Shown here: positions 61,101-64,000 of the stretch, in pieces
How the letters are laid out: each line of letters starts with the position of its first letter
Position numbering within the stretch: position 1 is the first letter of the stretch
From: Dipylidium caninum
Lineage: Eukaryota; Platyhelminthes; Cestoda; Cyclophyllidea; Dipylidiidae
NCBI GenBank assembly: GCA_017562135.1
Contig: QEYB01000368.1
Span: 496,001-560,000, forward strand
DNA: 64,000 nt
Reading direction: 5' to 3'
Made by a program: the position numbers and the translations under genes
Notes under the pieces: model-generated
What the model was told of the DNA's origin: nothing
Database searches by the model: none
What the model saw: the letters and a program-made list of their open reading frames with translations, nothing else

Positions 61101-63729
61101 AGATACAAAATAATAGTGCTGCACCGGAAGCATTCGGCAAAAAATAGCCGAAAATAAAAAGATCCTTGTCATTGGTGTTCATTTTCTGTAGGTATGCGAG
61201 TAGGAGAGGAAAGACTTACATTGGTGGAGGAAGTCGAGATGAGAAATAGCGAGGAGGGCAGCGTCGAGGTGTTCAGCTGCGCCTTGGGAGGAAGGTGGCG
61301 GTGGTGTGGTTAAGAGTTTGGAGATAAGAAATTCAACCATCCTCGTCTCCTTGTTACGATCGTCCTCCGCCAGCACCCCAAGTATCCAGCGACGGTAAGT
61401 GCGCAAACGGCTCTCATCGTCTTCCAATCCAGCCTGATGAGGGCGTTGTACTAAATGGCTACGAGTAATCGATCTGCCGACAAACAGTGTCGGAAACAAT
61501 GGAAAGGGAAACGTTTCGTGAGTGTCCAGAGATGCAGGACTGAACAGACGCGAAAAATACCCACTTCGAGAACCCTTGGAACATGCCTTTCCCCGTCAAG
61601 CATAGTCGTAACCACCGGGGACATCATTAACATCTAATTGCATTTTTAATAAATTTGTAACATGTTGTTTTGGGCCGAATGGACTTTCAGACTTTCGAAA
61701 CTCGGTATAACTTATGACACAGATCATAAAATAAGAAGAGGCGTTGTATAAATAATTCGGCGATCCTAAATACGGCAAATGGCTTAAAGAGGAATTAAAT
61801 TAATCAGAAGATTCTAAATTTGGTATTTTTCGTTAAGGCCAGGAAGAAGACTATAAAACTAAAATCCTTCCCTCAAACATACGCACGACTGTAAATAAAC
61901 AAGTATTGGATAAAATTTGAAATCGAAACTATGCACATAAAAATGGGCTCAACAAAATGACTAAACGGTAGAGCCAGTCATTTCGAAAGGCAAACACATG
62001 GACAGGCCACTCACGCAAGAATGCTGGGATTGTTTGTATAGGGCGCACTGAAGACGGACTCAACATGAGGAGTTTTCGACCGAAGTGGCGTTTGAAAAGT
62101 AGAAACCGAAACATCCTGATTCAATGCCTCCTCTAAGAAAACACGATCCCTTTCCGTCAACTGAAATAAGAATTTCACTAATTATCAAAAGTAGATAAGA
62201 TAGAGAGGCTGTGTTAGAGCCTACCTTTCCTGCCATTGTAGAGATCTGTTCAGTGGAATACGTTCCTCGAGTCGCCTTAAGGCATTCAAGGGCTGCTCGA
62301 TGAACCTCTTTGTCCGGGGAACCGATATGTTGCGCAATCGCTTTGATGTCCGCAACTGAGGGATTAGGCAAGCTTGGAAAACGTACTAGCAGAAGCTTTA
62401 CCAGATGAAGTAGTTCTAGGGGGAAAGGCGAGATCATCAGTCCTCAGAAATACGTTTTTGGGAAGAAAAAATAAATAAATAAAAAGAGATAAACGTATAA
62501 AGATAGAGCGATATAGAGGCGCCTTAGAAACTTCCTCTGACCTCAACCCAGCAATGAATTGCTCGAAATCTATGAAAATGTGTAGGGCTGATGCCTACCT
62601 TTGAGAATTTCCGTTTCTGTTATTGTGCTAATGGCTTCCATGACGGTGCAGTAGACCTCGTCAGCCGAGAGAACACGACAAAGGCTAAAGAGAAGGCTGG
62701 TGAGGCGACGACACCTTTCCAGGGACTGGCTGAAATAGCGATCGAGCAAGTGGGGTGCAAAAAGCGGCCACGGCAGCAAGATTCGCACTTCGGCAGGCGT
62801 TAAAGTCATTTTGGCGTCTGCCAGACGGGCTATGAACTCGCCTAAATACTCGAGAGCTATGCCAAAAAATACGTCATTGTGAAAATTCTATTACTTTTTA
62901 ATAGACAAACAAAACTGAAGCTAGTTCTAAAAAGTGATCATACATATAAGCGAATGTGCATAAACCTGCCTTGAGACACAACATCAGAATCAAAAGTGTC
63001 GGGGGTGAAGCAAGACTCGGCCATCCATTGGAAGATGAGGTCTGAGTTGGACAAAGTATCCGAGAGCAAATCTTGGGGATGCTCGGCCGAGTTATGCCGA
63101 GGAGACATTCGTTGTAGTAGGAGGTGGGTCAACAAAATTAGAGCCTCCTTCGTTTTACTCGGGTCGGTGTCCCAGGAAAGTAGGAGACGTCGCAGGTTAG
63201 GATGCATGCCAGCATCCATAAAGTCGCCCTCAAGGCGCTGACGAGTGGGCTGTAAGGGGCAAATGTTACCACCAGACCGGTAAAGAGCCATGCGTCTGGG
63301 ATAAAATCGATATTGGCGCTAGAAGGCAGCAAGGTTACCCCATGATTGGGTCACAGTGGCTAAGTGATGTCTCAGTAATTAATTATAATTGTTTTCCTCC
63401 AGTAAATCGTCTAAACTCCTTAAGATTTTTGACAAAAATTTCGGGGCATAGAAAAAGTTTGGTTTTAATGAAGGAAGGGAGAATGTCTTCCTACGCGAAG
63501 AGCCCCCGTGGTGAGTTGAGTAAGACGAGTCTTCTTAGCTCTGAAGTCGGCCACGAGAAGAGGAATAGAAATCGCACTAAATGTCGAAGAAAGGCTCAGT
63601 GAAGGTTGGTGCTCAAGAAAAAAGCTGTTCCCTGTGTCCGCCTCCACTTCACTTTTTTCCTCTTTATCGACTTCGTAGCAAACCGGTCGTTGAAGCGCCT
63701 CTGATGGGGTATTCAAGGCAGTATTCATT
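58182..63729 (-). CDS. CKAP5: CKAP5 / XMAP215 / chTOG-type microtubule polymerase, C-terminal half (partial)
   Basis: TOG-domain protein that adds tubulin at microtubule plus ends and acts in spindles. Minus-strand exons: 63495-63729, 62970-63318, 62599-62856, 62225-62415, 62015-62160, 61220-61450, 60112-60431, 59427-59680, 59258-59358, 58575-58714 and possibly a last exon 58182-58321. Phases agree in 63495-62015 and 61450-59258. The link between 62015 and 61450 and that between 59258 and 58714 are unresolved, so an exon is missing in each. Alignment to human chTOG starts at the TOG6 region: SNSDLIFQWMAESCFTPDTF (human LDLILKWLTLRFFDTN), VSQALEYLGEF (MKALEYLKLLF), IKAIAQHIGSPDKEVHRAAL ([20 protein letters not shown]), MAGKLTERDRVFLEEAL (IGNLSEKDMSMLEERI). 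The intron between the second and third exons listed starts GCAGGT, a GC-AG intron. TOG1-TOG5 lie beyond 64000. Confidence 0.78.
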
Positions 63730-64000
63730 CTAAAAGGCGGACCAGTTGGAGTCATAGGAACAAAAAAGCATACAAGTAATTCACACAACTTTTGATGAAC
63801 CAAAAGCTTGTCAACTTCTAAAAAACGTGATTGAAGAATTTTGCGAATTTACTGAGACAGATAGATAGACATTATGCAAAACACTTTGTCATGTAAGATG
63901 ACACTGAAAATTTGGTTTAACTTTATGAGGAAAAGGTGGAGAACAATAAATATTACGAAAATTAATAAGGATACCCACGGTTCCATCTAATTATTATCAA
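63730..64000. other. Probable CKAP5 intron at the window edge
   Basis: AT-rich sequence upstream of the CKAP5 exon at 63495-63729, whose acceptor (CCTTTTAG) lies at its left border. The rest of the gene continues past the window. Confidence 0.5.

Noticed and set aside
58575..63729. THADA-like (DUF2428) assignment for the right-hand HEAT-repeat gene
   Set aside because: After joining exons, a contiguous match to the TOG6 region of chTOG/CKAP5 was much better and in order.

Overview
The window is nuclear DNA of a multicellular eukaryote, most likely a parasitic flatworm. Nine genes can be named from conserved protein sequence. All but KXD1 are broken by spliceosomal introns, many of them only 31-45 bp long. 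In CARS1 the introns grow from about 35-45 bp at the 5' end to over 2 kb towards the 3' end, a pattern described in schistosomes and other flatworms. Splice acceptors lying 2 nt before two start codons, and a 115-bp intercistronic gap, fit spliced-leader trans-splicing, which platyhelminths use. I infer a cestode or trematode; the sequence alone does not settle which.

Left part (1-20.5 kb, AT-rich, gene-dense). Minus strand: a short-chain dehydrogenase/reductase (833-2983) and the Sec61 translocon alpha subunit (4395-6104). Plus strand: a SAP30BP/HCNGP-family protein (7413-9003). Minus strand: a ZnT6-like zinc carrier subunit (9237-11097), preceded at once by KXD1, a BORC subunit (11213-11632). 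Plus strand: mitoferrin (from 13186, first exon not found) and the DEAD-box helicase DDX19/DBP5 (16896-20512).

Middle part. 21-34.8 kb is conspicuously GC- and CpG-rich, with simple repeats. I recognise no known gene there, but two stretches look like real minus-strand exons of an unidentified gene (22128-22378 and 25018-25727). 34.9-42.1 kb is AT-rich again and holds a complete 13-exon cytosolic cysteinyl-tRNA synthetase on the minus strand. 42.1-43.8 kb is AT-rich and empty.

Right part. 43.9-54.7 kb is a second GC-rich block with CCAAT-box clusters and alternating CG/TG tracts. It leads into the long terminal exon of a C2H2 zinc-finger protein (54716-56025, plus). A short stretch with a perfect inverted repeat follows. 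From about 58.2 kb to the right edge, the C-terminal half of a CKAP5/XMAP215 microtubule polymerase runs on the minus strand; its N-terminal TOG domains lie beyond the window.

The genes are unrelated housekeeping functions: translocation, mRNA export, tRNA charging, lysosome positioning, zinc and iron transport, and microtubule growth. They do not form a pathway. I saw no CRISPR array, prokaryotic operon, rRNA, tRNA or intact transposon. Two conserved genes, the SDR and SEC61A, each carry a one-base frameshift in otherwise perfect sequence, which points to consensus errors in the assembly rather than gene death.
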